A DNA stretch of 64,000 bases from Belliella calami (GCF_022549695.1 NZ_JAKZGS010000003.1:372001-436000); one strand, 5' to 3'. Shown: positions 1-8,759, counted from the first letter of the stretch. Notes: generated by a model not told the origin, from the letters alone. Program-made: numbers and translations.

Positions 1-1
1 T

Positions 2-574
2 TTTATGATTTATTCCCCCTCTTATTTAGCTTATCAAGAGTATGGCTTCCAGCAATTGATCATCCCAAATTCGAATTTGGTAATCAAAGTGAAATATGCT
101 TTTGTTTTTAGTGAAGAAGATTTGATCGCTTTAGAAGATGATTTGATACAAAATTATTTAGAGGAAAAAGGGCTTGAAGGCTTTGAAAAGACTGAAGAAG
201 GTCTCTATGTAAGAGTTCTGAACGCTGGAAAAGAAGGTGCAAAAGTTTCTGCAAAAGACAATATTGTACTTTTTGAGTTTGAAGTGAAGCAAATGTTGGG
301 TGATAATTTGATTTCAAAATCAAACACTAATTCTCCAATTCAAATAAAGATTGGTGATCAAGGTAATTTAAGTTTCTTGAATTTAGGATTGATAGGTACC
401 AAAGAAGATATGGAGTTTGAAATACTTTCTCCTTCAAAGCTTGCGTTCGGAGTTAGTCCACAAGTTTTTCCCTTTCAAATTAGACAAGATTTATTTAATA
501 GGGGAGCTTTGAACGTAGCCGCAAGACCCTATGAACCAATTTATTTCAAAGCAAAAATTAAAGAAGTGAAGTAG
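2..574 (+). CDS. FKBP-type peptidyl-prolyl isomerase, C-terminal part (cut by window start)
   Basis: The reading frame is open to the left edge, so the true start lies outside the window and the ATG at 5 is probably internal. The first visible residues, SPSYLAYQEYGF followed by IPNSNLVIKV, match the end of an FKBP domain (family pattern: P..LAYG..G...IP.N..L.F.V). After an acidic linker, a second FKBP-like half-domain appears to follow (YVRVLNAGKEGAKVSAKDNIVLFEF). A tandem-FKBP lipoprotein related to gliding-motility GldI of Bacteroidota is likely; these are periplasmic or outer-membrane-attached folding helpers. The assignment rests on motif pattern only, and the second domain is weakly conserved and may be inactive. 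Confidence 0.6.
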   Translation, partial: FMIYSPSYLAYQEYGFQQLIIPNSNLVIKVKYAFVFSEEDLIALEDDLIQNYLEEKGLEGFEKTEEGLYVRVLNAGKEGAKVSAKDNIVLFEFEVKQMLGDNLISKSNTNSPIQIKIGDQGNLSFLNLGLIGTKEDMEFEILSPSKLAFGVSPQVFPFQIRQDLFNRGALNVAARPYEPIYFKAKIKEVK

Positions 575-581
575 TTTTTTT

Positions 582-631
582 GACAGTCAGCAGGCATTTT
601 CTTTTTAGAAAAAAAAGTGTCTGTTGACTGT
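582..631. terminator. Long imperfect hairpin after the FKBP gene
   Basis: ACAGTCAgCAGgCA around 583-596 pairs with its near-complement in 617-631, separated by an A/T-rich loop. It lies 8 bases after the FKBP stop codon. There is no clean T-run after the stem, so it may be a terminator or an intergenic repeat. The rest of 575-863 shows nothing else recognisable. Confidence 0.45.
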
Positions 632-863
632 TATTAGTTTTTATATCCCCTCAATTTCTCAATAAAGTCATCTTTACAGTTTATTGAAATTATATTTTGT
701 AATTCAAATGAGGGCTTTTGAAGAATACTTGCAATACTAAGGCTTTAAAGTTTCACTAATATAAAACTAGCAGAGAGTCCTATTCATTTTTATTTCAAGC
801 CCAATTTGTTTTGTGGTTTACTTTGCTCAAATTTGTTTAAGTATAAACCCAAACAATAGAGAT

Positions 864-1772
864 ATGAGTTTTCTTTTTGACAGCTTTAGAGGCTGGAAAC
901 AATATTGCGAAAATAATCACCTTGAGCTTTTTGAGGCGGTCATTGAATATGAGACCACTCAAAAAGGGAAAGATGAGCAAACTATTTGGGATGGCCTTCA
1001 GAATGCCTATGAAGTCATGAAAGATGCAGTAGAGACTGGCCTCAATGAAGAGATGACTTCCAGATCAGGTATGATAAACAATGGGGCAAAAAAAGTTTAT
1101 AAACATCCTGTTGCAGTTTTATCCCCTGAATTCCAAAAGTTGATTTCACGAGCATTGGCAGCCAAGGAAGTGAACTCATGCATGGGCAGAGTAGTGGCAG
1201 CACCTACTGCTGGCGCTTCTGGGATTCTTCCAGGCACGCTCTACACCCTTCAGGAAATTCATGGATTTGAAGATAGAAAAATCCTAGAGGGACTTTTGGT
1301 CGGTGCCGGAATTGCTTTGATCATTGAGGAAAAAGCAAGTTTGGCAGGAGCTGTAGGAGGTTGTCAAGCTGAGACGGGTTCTGCTGCCGCGATGGCAGCT
1401 GGAGCAATGGTTTACTGTCTCGGAGGGCCAATAGACCAAGTTTTTAATGCAGTGGCTATCACCATTCAATGCATGCTAGGTTTGGTGTGTGATCCAGTAG
1501 CTGGCCTAGTAGAAGTTCCCTGTGTGGTAAGAAACGCAAGTGCAGCAGCGATTGCCAACAGTTCTGCACAAATAGCACTCGCAGATGTGAGTTCTGTGAT
1601 TCCGGTAGATGAATGTATTGAAGCTATGGGAGAAATAGGTTCAAGTATGGAGAGCAAATATAAGGAGACTGCTATGGGTGGGTTGGCTGCTACGATTACA
1701 GGTCAAAGTATTTCAAAAAGGGTTTTGATCCAGGATATTGAAATGCTACCAGATGAGGATTCACCCCAATAG
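864..1772 (+). CDS. sdaA: L-serine dehydratase (iron-sulfur dependent), alpha-type subunit
   Basis: Deaminates L-serine to pyruvate and ammonia in the cytosol using a [4Fe-4S] cluster. The 302-residue protein matches the alpha-domain family: TSRSGMINNGAKK, NSCMGRVVAAPTAGASGILPG, GGCQAETGSAAAMAAGA and GLVCDPVAGLVEVPCV are all present, including the family cysteines. The frame extends upstream to a GTG at 813, but ATG 864 gives the usual family N-terminus (MSFLFDSFRGWKQYC) and is preferred. Only the alpha-type domain is present; no separate beta subunit gene is adjacent. It is convergent with the membrane-protein gene downstream: its stop overlaps the end of that gene on the opposite strand by 12 bases. 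Confidence 0.9.
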   Translation: MSFLFDSFRGWKQYCENNHLELFEAVIEYETTQKGKDEQTIWDGLQNAYEVMKDAVETGLNEEMTSRSGMINNGAKKVYKHPVAVLSPEFQKLISRALAAKEVNSCMGRVVAAPTAGASGILPGTLYTLQEIHGFEDRKILEGLLVGAGIALIIEEKASLAGAVGGCQAETGSAAAMAAGAMVYCLGGPIDQVFNAVAITIQCMLGLVCDPVAGLVEVPCVVRNASAAAIANSSAQIALADVSSVIPVDECIEAMGEIGSSMESKYKETAMGGLAATITGQSISKRVLIQDIEMLPDEDSPQ

Positions 1773-2219
1773 TTGGTCTACAAACGGAATGGATAAAATG
1801 TGCTGTATAGAAGCCGACAATGTCAATGCCCATATCAAAGCACTAATAAACATATAAGTAAATACTTTCCTTTTCTCAACTCGAAAAGCAATCATGATAA
1901 TCGTTCCCCCAACTGGGGTCAGGAGAATAGGTGTGATAGTTGCGATTCCGATAGGCCCAAATTTTTGCCAAATTTTGACAATTCTTCTGTTCTTCTTCGA
2001 AAATATCATTTTTTTCTTTCGAGATTTTACTTTCCAATTTGCCTTTACCCAATCGCCTAAATAGGATATAAAAAACACCGTGGTCATCATTCCTGAGACA
2101 GTTACCAAAGTGATTTCAAAAATTGAATATCCAGCAGCGGCACCCAAAATGGGACCTGCTACAAACTTAAAAAGGCAGGTGAAATATATAGCTAGAAACT
2201 TGAGGATATAGGCTATCAT
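1761..2219 (-). CDS. Small multidrug-export-like membrane protein
   Basis: A 152-residue integral membrane protein with about four hydrophobic segments and a strongly basic cytoplasmic loop (KSRKKKMIFSKKNRR). The segment FGPIGIATITPILLTPVGGTI resembles the Sm_multidrug_ex family (PF06695 type), whose substrate is not established. I chose the start at 2219 because its ATG overlaps the TGA of the upstream antiporter gene in an ATGA arrangement, typical of translational coupling; the frame itself runs upstream to 2273. The gene probably belongs to a two-gene operon with the antiporter. Function beyond membrane transport is inference. Confidence 0.6.
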   Translation of the reverse strand: MIAYILKFLAIYFTCLFKFVAGPILGAAAGYSIFEITLVTVSGMMTTVFFISYLGDWVKANWKVKSRKKKMIFSKKNRRIVKIWQKFGPIGIATITPILLTPVGGTIIMIAFRVEKRKVFTYMFISALIWALTLSASIQHILSIPFVDQLLG

Positions 2220-3148
2220 AAAATCACAAAAAGGTAAACTGCATAAAACAATACCAATATTCCTCCTTCCCACCTAGAAATATCTAGTTTACTTCTCAGA
2301 ATTGGAAAAAGAAGAAGTGTGGCTGCAAGCATCCATAAAAAGTCTTGATTTAGAAACTGCTCTGAAACATTGATAGGTTGGACTAAAGCTGTGATACCTA
2401 TAATGCCCAGTACGTTCATGATATTGCTTCCAAGAATATTGCCTATAGCAATGTCTGTTTTTTTATTGATAGCTGCAATGACAGAAGTAGTCAATTCTGG
2501 CAAACTAGTACCGATTGCAATGACAGTAATGCCGATTATCCTTTCACTTACACCAAACAATCTTGAGATCTCGACAGCACTATCGACAAACATATCTGAG
2601 CCAAAATAGAGCCCCAAGATACCTAGAACAATAAGGCTTACCGCTTTTATTGACGACTCTTTTTTCAAAAGAGCTGCCTCCTCTGAGTTAATTTCAGGCT
2701 CACTGCCTTTCAGTTTTTTGAAAATGTACAAATTCACCAAAACCAATAATGTAACGAGTACAATGCCTTCTATTCTGGAAATTATTTGATTGTAAGCTAA
2801 AATGAAAAAAAGTAGAGAAGACAATACTGTGAATAAATAGTCTAACTTGAGTACAGATTTACTGAGGGCTATAGGAAATATTACAGCACTAATTCCAAGT
2901 ACAAGTGTGATATTAGCAATGTTTGAACCTACTACATTTCCAATTGAAATATCACTTGTTCCTTTTAACGCAGCATTTACACTTACCAACAATTCCGGAG
3001 CAGATGTCCCAAAAGCAACTACAGTCAAACCTATCAAACCTGCACTTAAACCTAATTTGGCAGCAATAGTAGAGGCTCCATCTACCAATAATTTACCACC
3101 CGCCAATAGAATGACCAAGCCTAATATTAAAATCAAGTAAACTGTCAT
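2216..3148 (-). CDS. Calcium/sodium antiporter (CaCA family, YrbG type)
   Basis: A 310-residue inner-membrane exchanger with about ten hydrophobic segments. The two inverted alpha-repeats that line the ion path are clear: GTSAPELLVSVNA...GNVVGSNIAN near residues 47-75 and GTSLPELTTSV...GNILGSNIMN near residues 212-240, each with the cation-binding glutamate in (S/L)PEL. A charged loop sits between the halves (KKLKGSEPEINSEEAALLKK), as in the family. Substrate (Ca2+ versus another cation, Na+ versus H+) cannot be told from sequence. It overlaps the following membrane-protein gene by ATGA and lies 2 bases after the upp stop, so upp, this gene and the next are probably co-transcribed. Confidence 0.88.
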   Translation of the reverse strand: MTVYLILILGLVILLAGGKLLVDGASTIAAKLGLSAGLIGLTVVAFGTSAPELLVSVNAALKGTSDISIGNVVGSNIANITLVLGISAVIFPIALSKSVLKLDYLFTVLSSLLFFILAYNQIISRIEGIVLVTLLVLVNLYIFKKLKGSEPEINSEEAALLKKESSIKAVSLIVLGILGLYFGSDMFVDSAVEISRLFGVSERIIGITVIAIGTSLPELTTSVIAAINKKTDIAIGNILGSNIMNVLGIIGITALVQPINVSEQFLNQDFLWMLAATLLLFPILRSKLDISRWEGGILVLFYAVYLFVIL

Positions 3149-3150
3149 AA

Positions 3151-3798
3151 TTATAATTTTGTCCCAAAAGCCAAATCACCTGCATCTCCTAACCCAGGCA
3201 TTATGAAAGATTTTGAGTTCAGTTTTTCATCCAATGCGCAAGTCCAAATGGAAAAAGGAAGGTTAAGGTTATTTTTAATATACGCTATTCCTTCAGGGGC
3301 AGCAATGACAGAAGCAATATGGATATGCTTGGGAGTGCCATTTTTAACTAAATTTTCAACACTTTTTACAAAGGATTTTCCAGTCGCTAGCATTGGGTCT
3401 ATCAATATGACTTCTTTGCCAGTCAAATCTGGTGTAGCTTGATAGTTTAAAGATATATTTATCCCATCAAAATCAGATTCCTCAACTCTAAAAGCCCCTA
3501 TGAAACCAGAATCAGCATGGTCAAAAAAATTGGAAAAGCCTTGATAAAATGGAACTGCTGCACGCAATACACTGATCAGTATGGGGAAATCTTTAAGGGT
3601 ATTCAATTCTGTTTTTTGTAGGGGAGTTTCGATTTCTGTCTTTTGATAGGCTAATGATTTGGATATCTCATAAGCTAAAATTTCCCCAAGCCTCTCAAGA
3701 TTCCTCCTAAATCTTAACCTGTCTTTATGAATAGTAATGTCTCTAATTTCGGACAGGAAGTGGTTTGCAATACTGTTATTTTTGTTTAAGATAAACAT
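3151..3798 (-). CDS. upp: Uracil phosphoribosyltransferase
   Basis: Pyrimidine salvage: uracil plus PRPP gives UMP. The 215-residue protein carries the PRPP-binding loop LIDPMLATGKS and the uracil-binding C-terminal region (PGLGDAGDLAFGTKL), with the family RAAVPFYQGF segment. The frame could begin at 3852, but that extension reads through the ompA terminator (3822-3849), so ATG 3798 (MFILNKNNSIANHF) is the likely start. The loop has K where many homologues have G (LATGGS), a modest variation. It is the first gene of a probable operon with the cation antiporter. Confidence 0.9.
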   Translation of the reverse strand: MFILNKNNSIANHFLSEIRDITIHKDRLRFRRNLERLGEILAYEISKSLAYQKTEIETPLQKTELNTLKDFPILISVLRAAVPFYQGFSNFFDHADSGFIGAFRVEESDFDGINISLNYQATPDLTGKEVILIDPMLATGKSFVKSVENLVKNGTPKHIHIASVIAAPEGIAYIKNNLNLPFSIWTCALDEKLNSKSFIMPGLGDAGDLAFGTKL

Positions 3799-3821
3799 AA
3801 CTGAATGAATTTGGTACAAAA

Positions 3822-3849
3822 AAAACCCGATCCGTAAAGATCGGGTTTT
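3822..3849 (-). terminator. Rho-independent terminator of the ompA-like gene
   Basis: AAAACCCGATC pairs with GATCGGGTTTT across a six-base loop. It lies 18 bases past the ompA stop on the minus strand and is followed there by T-rich sequence. Near-symmetry means it could also act on the other strand. Confidence 0.85.
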
Positions 3850-3867
3850 CAATTGATATATTATATC

Positions 3868-5142
3868 TTATTTTACTTCGAAGCTAGTTCTTCTAGCAAG
3901 TTGACGAGCATCTGCAGATTTTTTATCTACACTTGTGTCTTCGCCATAACCTTTGTAAGACAATCTAGAAGCATCAATACCAGAAGCAACCATTTGGTCA
4001 TATACTGATTTTGCTCTTCTTTCAGATAACTTCATGTTGTAATCTTCAGGACCTAATTCGTCAGCATAACCTTTGATCTCAACATTTACACCTGGATTTC
4101 TTTTCAAGAAATTAGCAACATAGCTTACAGAAGAAGCAGAGTAACCCAAAGGCTTAGCACTGTCAAATGCAAAGTATACGTTTACATAACCTTCATTGAT
4201 AGCTTTTTTGAAGTAATCAACTTCTTTAACTTCTTCAACTGGACATCCGTCGTTAGATGCTGGACCTGGAGCGAATGGACACTTATCCAAATGATCAGGA
4301 ATACCATCACCATCAGAATCCAAAGTTCTACCATGTGAATCTACTCTAGCACCAGCTGGAGTGTTAGGCTCTTTGTCAAGATAGTCAGGTACACCATCAC
4401 CATCAGAGTCTTTCAACATGTCTTTGATTTCACCAATTTGGTTAGCAAGTTCTTCTTTAGTAGCATACTTATCAGCAGCAACATACCAGTCAGCATGAGT
4501 GCTTTTGCTTCCAAGATAGAAAGTCAAACCTAAAGTACCTGTCCACCAGTTGCCATTAGCACCATAGTAACCATTGTTAGTACTTGGATTGATGTTTGAA
4601 GCACCATCAAAAGCAACATCTTGTCTTCCGTTGATGATTGTGCTGATGTCAGCGTTCAAAGCAATTCTCTCAGATAGTTTAACTTGACCAGTAAAACCAG
4701 CAATGAAATTGTAAACGTTGTCATTGAAGTCAGCGTTTGCATTTTCCTGAGGATTTACTTGACCGATACCTGCGCCAAAGTGACCTAAAAGATTCACTCT
4801 TCTTGAGAAAGACTCAAAATTCATGATTCTTCCCAAGTTGGCAACTCCTTGTAGATTTGCTCTCCAATAGTTGGTAGAGAATGATGGAGTGTCATTTGCT
4901 TCACTGAACGAACCAAATCCGAAATCTAGTTTCGTACCGAATTTTTCATTGAACATGTATCTAACTCCAAGGTCAGCATGTCCTAAATTCAAAGATGGGG
5001 AGAAATAACCAGGCGTGATTGGAGCCATTGGTTTGTTGAATCCGCCATTTACTTCGATTGACCACTTGTTGTAGTCATCCTGGGCGTTAGCTCCTAAAGC
5101 TAAGGCTCCAGCCATTAATGTAGATAGTAGTAATTTTTTCAT
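3868..5142 (-). CDS. OmpA-family outer membrane protein with thrombospondin-3 repeats
   Basis: A 424-residue outer-membrane protein. Residues 1-21 form a signal peptide (MKKLLLSTLMAGALALGANA then Q). An eight-strand-type beta-barrel region follows to about residue 225. A calcium-binding linker of TSP3 type (DSDGDGVPDYLDKEP, DSDGDGIPDHLDKCP) sits near residues 243-295, and an OmpA peptidoglycan-binding domain near 307-424 (VYFAFDSAKPLGYSA, GYADELGPEDYNMKLSERRAKSV). Start 5142 is preferred to 5193 because it gives the signal peptide directly. The architecture is typical of abundant Bacteroidota OmpA proteins that anchor the outer membrane to the cell wall. A TAnnTTTG-like box lies at 5217-5224 on the minus strand, without a clear -33 element. 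Confidence 0.92.
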   Translation of the reverse strand: MKKLLLSTLMAGALALGANAQDDYNKWSIEVNGGFNKPMAPITPGYFSPSLNLGHADLGVRYMFNEKFGTKLDFGFGSFSEANDTPSFSTNYWRANLQGVANLGRIMNFESFSRRVNLLGHFGAGIGQVNPQENANADFNDNVYNFIAGFTGQVKLSERIALNADISTIINGRQDVAFDGASNINPSTNNGYYGANGNWWTGTLGLTFYLGSKSTHADWYVAADKYATKEELANQIGEIKDMLKDSDGDGVPDYLDKEPNTPAGARVDSHGRTLDSDGDGIPDHLDKCPFAPGPASNDGCPVEEVKEVDYFKKAINEGYVNVYFAFDSAKPLGYSASSVSYVANFLKRNPGVNVEIKGYADELGPEDYNMKLSERRAKSVYDQMVASGIDASRLSYKGYGEDTSVDKKSADARQLARRTSFEVK

Positions 5143-5313
5143 GATAAAAAATTTTTTTTCAAAATTTTGAGTGTTTAATTGATTTAATTGCAAATTTATA
5201 AACTTTTAACTTATCACAAATGTATATTTAATTTTTAAATCTTTAAACTTTATTCCAAATCTTTTAGAAATAACCTATACATTCGCAGGTTTTCTTTCAT
5301 AAATAGTGCCAAA

Positions 5314-6222
5314 ATGAAGCTTTTATTAGATTTATTAAATATACAAAGTGTGTCTGGTGGAGAAACACCGATGAATAAGTTTCTTATAAACCTTATCCTA
5401 CAACGGATGCCAAATTGGAAGGTTACACCAATAATGTATTCAGGTGAAGAATTTCATGATTGTATTCTGCTTAAGTTTGGAAATCCGAAGACTGCCGTGT
5501 TTGCCCACATAGATACGATTGGGTTTATGGTTAGGTATGATAACCAGCTGATTACGATAGGAGGGCCTGAGGTTGATGATGGGATTGAATTGGTAGGCCA
5601 GGATTCTTTGGGACCGATTTCCTGTAATCTAAAAAATATTGATGGAAATTTATTTCATGATTTCCCTAGGGCAATAGACAGAGGGACTAGCCTATCATTT
5701 AGCCAAAACATTAGAATTGATGATAATTTTATCAGTGCAGCATATTTGGATAATAGATTGGGTGTATATAATGCCCTCAAAATTTGCGAAAATTTAGAGA
5801 ATGGTTGGGTAGTTTTTTCCACATATGAGGAACATGGAGGTGGTAGTATGCCTTTTTTGTTGAAATTTATAATGGAAAATGCACCAATTAGACAAGCGTT
5901 GATTTCTGATATAACATGGGTTACAGATGGTGTGACTCACGGAAATGGTGTAGCTATTTCAATAAGAGATAAATTTATTCCTAGAAGGAGCTTTATTGAT
6001 AGGGTGGTTGAATTGGCACAAAGAAGCGGTGTTGCTTTTCAACTGGAGGTAGAAGACGCAGGAGGGAGTGATGGCCGTGAAATTCAGTTTTCTCCTTACG
6101 CCATAGATTGGTGCTTTATAGGAGCTCCTGAAGACAATGTGCATTCTCCAAATGAAAAGGTGGCATTGTATGATTTGGAATGCATGATTGATATGTATAA
6201 ATATTTAATGGCTCATCTATAA
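5314..6222 (+). CDS. M42-family (M20/M42 clan) metallo-aminopeptidase-like protein
   Basis: A 302-residue cytosolic protein with the co-catalytic metal motifs of the FrvX/M42 peptidases: VFAHIDTIGFMV (H, D), AAYLDNRLGVYNAL (metal-bridging D), STYEEHGGGS (catalytic E and metal E), SDITWVTDG (metal D) and a late histidine in DNVHSPNEKVAL. The protein is shorter than the usual 340-360 residues and the PDZ-like insertion between HID and LDNR is small. Substrate is unknown; acetyl-lysine or peptide deacylation is also possible in this clan. It lies divergent from ompA and is followed by a hairpin terminator just before hpt. Confidence 0.75.
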   Translation: MKLLLDLLNIQSVSGGETPMNKFLINLILQRMPNWKVTPIMYSGEEFHDCILLKFGNPKTAVFAHIDTIGFMVRYDNQLITIGGPEVDDGIELVGQDSLGPISCNLKNIDGNLFHDFPRAIDRGTSLSFSQNIRIDDNFISAAYLDNRLGVYNALKICENLENGWVVFSTYEEHGGGSMPFLLKFIMENAPIRQALISDITWVTDGVTHGNGVAISIRDKFIPRRSFIDRVVELAQRSGVAFQLEVEDAGGSDGREIQFSPYAIDWCFIGAPEDNVHSPNEKVALYDLECMIDMYKYLMAHL

Positions 6223-6263
6223 TGTATTAGCAATTTTATAGGAGGATGAGAATCATTTTTTTC

Positions 6264-6271
6264 TATATTTG
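6264..6271 (+). promoter_or_regulatory. TAnnTTTG -7 box for hpt
   Basis: TATATTTG matches the Bacteroidota housekeeping -7 consensus. It precedes a hairpin by three bases, so the expected transcription start falls inside the hairpin. No convincing TTG -33 element was found at the right distance. Confidence 0.4.
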
Positions 6272-6273
6272 CG

Positions 6274-6301
6274 ATGCCCTTGTTTATTAAGGGCATTTTT
6301 A
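6274..6301 (+). terminator. Hairpin terminator between peptidase and hpt
   Basis: ATGCCCTT and AAGGGCAT form a perfect 8-base stem with a 7-base loop, followed by TTTTTATTT. It ends eight bases before the hpt ATG, so it probably terminates the peptidase transcript while overlapping the hpt promoter. Confidence 0.75.
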
Positions 6302-6308
6302 TTTAGCT

Positions 6309-6839
6309 ATGACTGTAAAATTAAAAGACAAAGAATTTGTGCCATTCATCAGTGCTGAATCTATCGATCAGCGATTGAAAATACTTGGGGCACAAATTTC
6401 GAAAGATTTTAAAAATGACAATCCAATACTTTTAGGAGTATTGAATGGTTCGTTTATGTTTCTTTCTGATTTAGCCAAATACATTGATATACCTTCAGAA
6501 TTCACTTTTGTGAAACTATCATCTTATTCCGGTGAGAATTCTACAGGTAAAGTAAAAAGTCTTATAGGATTGGATTCTGATTTGAAAGGCAGAAAGGTAA
6601 TTGTGGTTGAAGACATTGTGGACTCTGGTCTGAGTATGAGTCATCTCTTGGAGATTCTTCAGACCAAAGAACCTCTTGATATTTCAATCGTATCATTATT
6701 GTTTAAGCCGGAAGCATTGAAGTTTCCTGTTGAAATAGATTATGTGGGTTTTGAAATAGCAAATAAATTTGTGGTAGGTTATGGCTTAGACTACGATGGT
6801 CTAGGAAGGAATTTGCCATCTATTTATCAATTGAAATAA
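6309..6839 (+). CDS. hpt: Hypoxanthine phosphoribosyltransferase
   Basis: Purine salvage: hypoxanthine or guanine plus PRPP gives IMP or GMP. The 176-residue cytosolic protein has the family motifs in order: GVLNGSFMFLSDL (PPi loop), KLSSYSGENSTGKV (flexible loop), VIVVEDIVDSGLSM (PRPP-binding loop with the paired acidic residues) and FVVGYGLDYDGLGRNLPSIY (base-binding C-terminus). Length is normal for the family. It precedes adk and obg in the same direction, a common grouping in Bacteroidota. A TAnnTTTG box and a hairpin lie immediately upstream. Confidence 0.93.
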   Translation: MTVKLKDKEFVPFISAESIDQRLKILGAQISKDFKNDNPILLGVLNGSFMFLSDLAKYIDIPSEFTFVKLSSYSGENSTGKVKSLIGLDSDLKGRKVIVVEDIVDSGLSMSHLLEILQTKEPLDISIVSLLFKPEALKFPVEIDYVGFEIANKFVVGYGLDYDGLGRNLPSIYQLK

Positions 6840-6906
6840 TCGTCGAGTGGTGCTAGTCGCACTTATTGATATCTTATAAATAAAAATAATTCCAAAAGAA
6901 TTTGTT

Positions 6907-7479
6907 ATGCTTAATATAGTATTATTTGGCCCTCCTGGAGCCGGTAAAGGAACTCAAAGCGAAAAGCTTATTGAAAAATACAATTTAATTCATCTTTCTA
7001 CCGGGGATTTGTTTAGGAAACACCTAGGAGAAGGGACTGAGTTAGGGAAATTAGCTCGCAAATACATGGATGAAGGCCGACTTGTTCCGGATGAAGTTGT
7101 CATTGGTATGGTAGAAGATAAAATCAAAGAAACCAAAAGCGGCAATGGTTTTATCTTTGATGGATTCCCTCGAACGGTTGCCCAAGCAAGTGCTTTGGAT
7201 AAGGTTTTGGCGGGTTTGAAATTAGAGATTTCTGGTATGATAGCCTTGGATGTTCCTGAAGATGTGTTGAAAGAAAGAATTCGTGAAAGAGGAAAAACTT
7301 CTGGAAGAACAGATGACCAAGACGAGTCGAAAATTGAAACTAGGATAAAAGTATATTTGGAAGAGACATTGCCTGTAGCCGGGTTCTATGAAAAGCAAGA
7401 GAAATTCACCAAAATACATGGTGTTGGAACAATCGATGAGATATTCAGCAACATTGCAAAAGTGATAGATCAGTATTAA
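6907..7479 (+). CDS. adk: Adenylate kinase (short type)
   Basis: Catalyses AMP plus ATP to two ADP. The 190-residue protein starts with the P-loop GPPGAGKGTQSEKL, followed by STGDLFRKHL (AMP binding), GFIFDGFPRTVAQA, and a very short LID (RERGKTSGRTDDQDESKIETRI). The short LID has no zinc-binding cysteines, which is the form common in Bacteroidota. The start at 6907 gives the canonical N-terminus. It sits between hpt and obg; the gap to obg contains a -7-like box and a terminator. Confidence 0.95.
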   Translation: MLNIVLFGPPGAGKGTQSEKLIEKYNLIHLSTGDLFRKHLGEGTELGKLARKYMDEGRLVPDEVVIGMVEDKIKETKSGNGFIFDGFPRTVAQASALDKVLAGLKLEISGMIALDVPEDVLKERIRERGKTSGRTDDQDESKIETRIKVYLEETLPVAGFYEKQEKFTKIHGVGTIDEIFSNIAKVIDQY

Positions 7480-7494
7480 TACTCAAATATTTAT

Positions 7495-7502
7495 TACCTT
7501 TG
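7495..7502 (+). promoter_or_regulatory. TAnnTTTG-like box upstream of obg
   Basis: TACCTTTG fits the Bacteroidota -7 box, followed by GCA as often seen. It lies 16 bases before the hairpin at 7519, so any transcript starting here would carry that hairpin in its leader. No good -33 TTG is visible. Confidence 0.35.
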
Positions 7503-7518
7503 CAGCATCAAATATTTT

Positions 7519-7546
7519 GGCTAAGCATATTTGCTTAGCCTTTTTT
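7519..7546 (+). terminator. Terminator between adk and obg
   Basis: GGCTAAGCA and TGCTTAGCC form a 9-base stem around a short loop, followed by six T residues. It sits 40 bases after the adk stop and 20 bases before the obg start. Confidence 0.8.
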
Positions 7547-7565
7547 ATTCCTAAAATTATATATC

Positions 7566-8558
7566 GTGGCAGATTCCAATTTTATAGATTATGTGAAGTT
7601 TTGCTCTAGGTCTGGAGCAGGAGGGGCTGGCTCAGTTCATTTCCGAAGAGAGAAGCACGTGCCAAAAGGTGGTCCTGATGGCGGTGACGGTGGTAGAGGA
7701 GGGCATATTATCCTCAGGGGGAGTTCACAATTATGGACTTTGCTGCATTTGAAATATAAAAAACATGTGATTGCCGAGGCAGGAAAGAATGGTGAAGGAG
7801 GGAGAAGAACAGGCAGAGATGGCCAAGACATCATTTTGGAAGTTCCTTTGGGGACAGTAGCAAAAGATGCAGAGACATTCGAACTTCGTCATGAAATCAC
7901 AGAGGATGGTCAAGAAGTGATCCTTACAAGTGGTGGAAGAGGAGGATTAGGAAATGACCATTTCAAAACAGCAACAAATCAAGCTCCACACTATGCCCAG
8001 CCCGGTGAAGAAGGAATAGAAGAGTGGATTATATTGGAATTGAAGCTATTGGCTGATGTAGGTTTGGTTGGATTTCCGAATGCTGGCAAATCTACTTTGT
8101 TGTCGAGTATATCAGCAGCTAGACCTGAGATAGGGGATTATCCTTTCACTACTTTGGTCCCAAATCTTGGAGTGATACCTTACAGAGATGATAAATCCTT
8201 CGTAATGGCAGATATTCCTGGAATAATCGAAGGAGCAGCTGAGGGTAGAGGTCTAGGGATTCGATTCTTAAGGCATATTGAAAGAAATTCTATTTTGCTT
8301 TTTATTATCCCGACAGATGCTGACAGTATTAGTGAGCAGTATAGGATCCTATTGGGTGAATTAGAAAAGTATAATCCAGAACTTCTTGATAAAAAACGTC
8401 TATTGGCAATCACCAAAGCGGATATGCTCGATGAAGACTTGATGAAGGAGATGGAGGCAGATGTACCAAAAGAGTTGCCTTATGTTTTCATCTCTTCGGT
8501 AAGCCAATTCAACTTAGACAAATTGAAAGATATGTTGTGGCAGGCTATCAATGACTGA
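7566..8558 (+). CDS. obg: GTPase Obg (CgtA), ribosome assembly
   Basis: Essential ribosome-associated GTPase involved in large-subunit maturation and stress response. The 330-residue protein has the glycine-rich Obg fold (residues 1-160, [14 protein letters not shown]) and then a G domain: GFPNAGKST (G1), the switch region [27 protein letters not shown] (G3) and ITKAD (G4). The start codon is GTG at 7566 (GTGGCAGATTCC...); no better ATG lies upstream. The C-terminal extension of some Obg proteins is absent, as is usual in Bacteroidota. Confidence 0.95.
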   Translation: MADSNFIDYVKFCSRSGAGGAGSVHFRREKHVPKGGPDGGDGGRGGHIILRGSSQLWTLLHLKYKKHVIAEAGKNGEGGRRTGRDGQDIILEVPLGTVAKDAETFELRHEITEDGQEVILTSGGRGGLGNDHFKTATNQAPHYAQPGEEGIEEWIILELKLLADVGLVGFPNAGKSTLLSSISAARPEIGDYPFTTLVPNLGVIPYRDDKSFVMADIPGIIEGAAEGRGLGIRFLRHIERNSILLFIIPTDADSISEQYRILLGELEKYNPELLDKKRLLAITKADMLDEDLMKEMEADVPKELPYVFISSVSQFNLDKLKDMLWQAIND

Positions 8559-8602
8559 CTTGTGTCAGATTGTCAGCTTTAGGCCTGTGGCAAACAAATT
8601 GA
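8555..8602 (+). promoter_or_regulatory. Possible sigma-54-like promoter with GTCAG repeats for grpE-dnaJ
   Basis: TGGCA at 8588-8592 and TTGA at 8599-8602 are spaced like -24/-12 elements (consensus TGGCAC-N5-TTGC), with the last base differing. Directly upstream are an inverted repeat CTGAC-TTGT-GTCAG (8555-8568) and another GTCAG (8572-8576). The repeats could be an activator or repressor site. The first bases overlap the obg stop codon. Confidence 0.4.
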
Positions 8603-8759
8603 TAACCATTCGTAGAAATCAGAATGGATTGTCTAAAAACATTTAGTAAAGTGTGGTTTGAGTTTGATTCCACCTAATAGAAAAAGAATAAGATTATTAG
8701 AACAATCTGAGCGTATATTAAAAGTGTCAAGTAATTTTAAAAACGTGACAATTAAAAAC

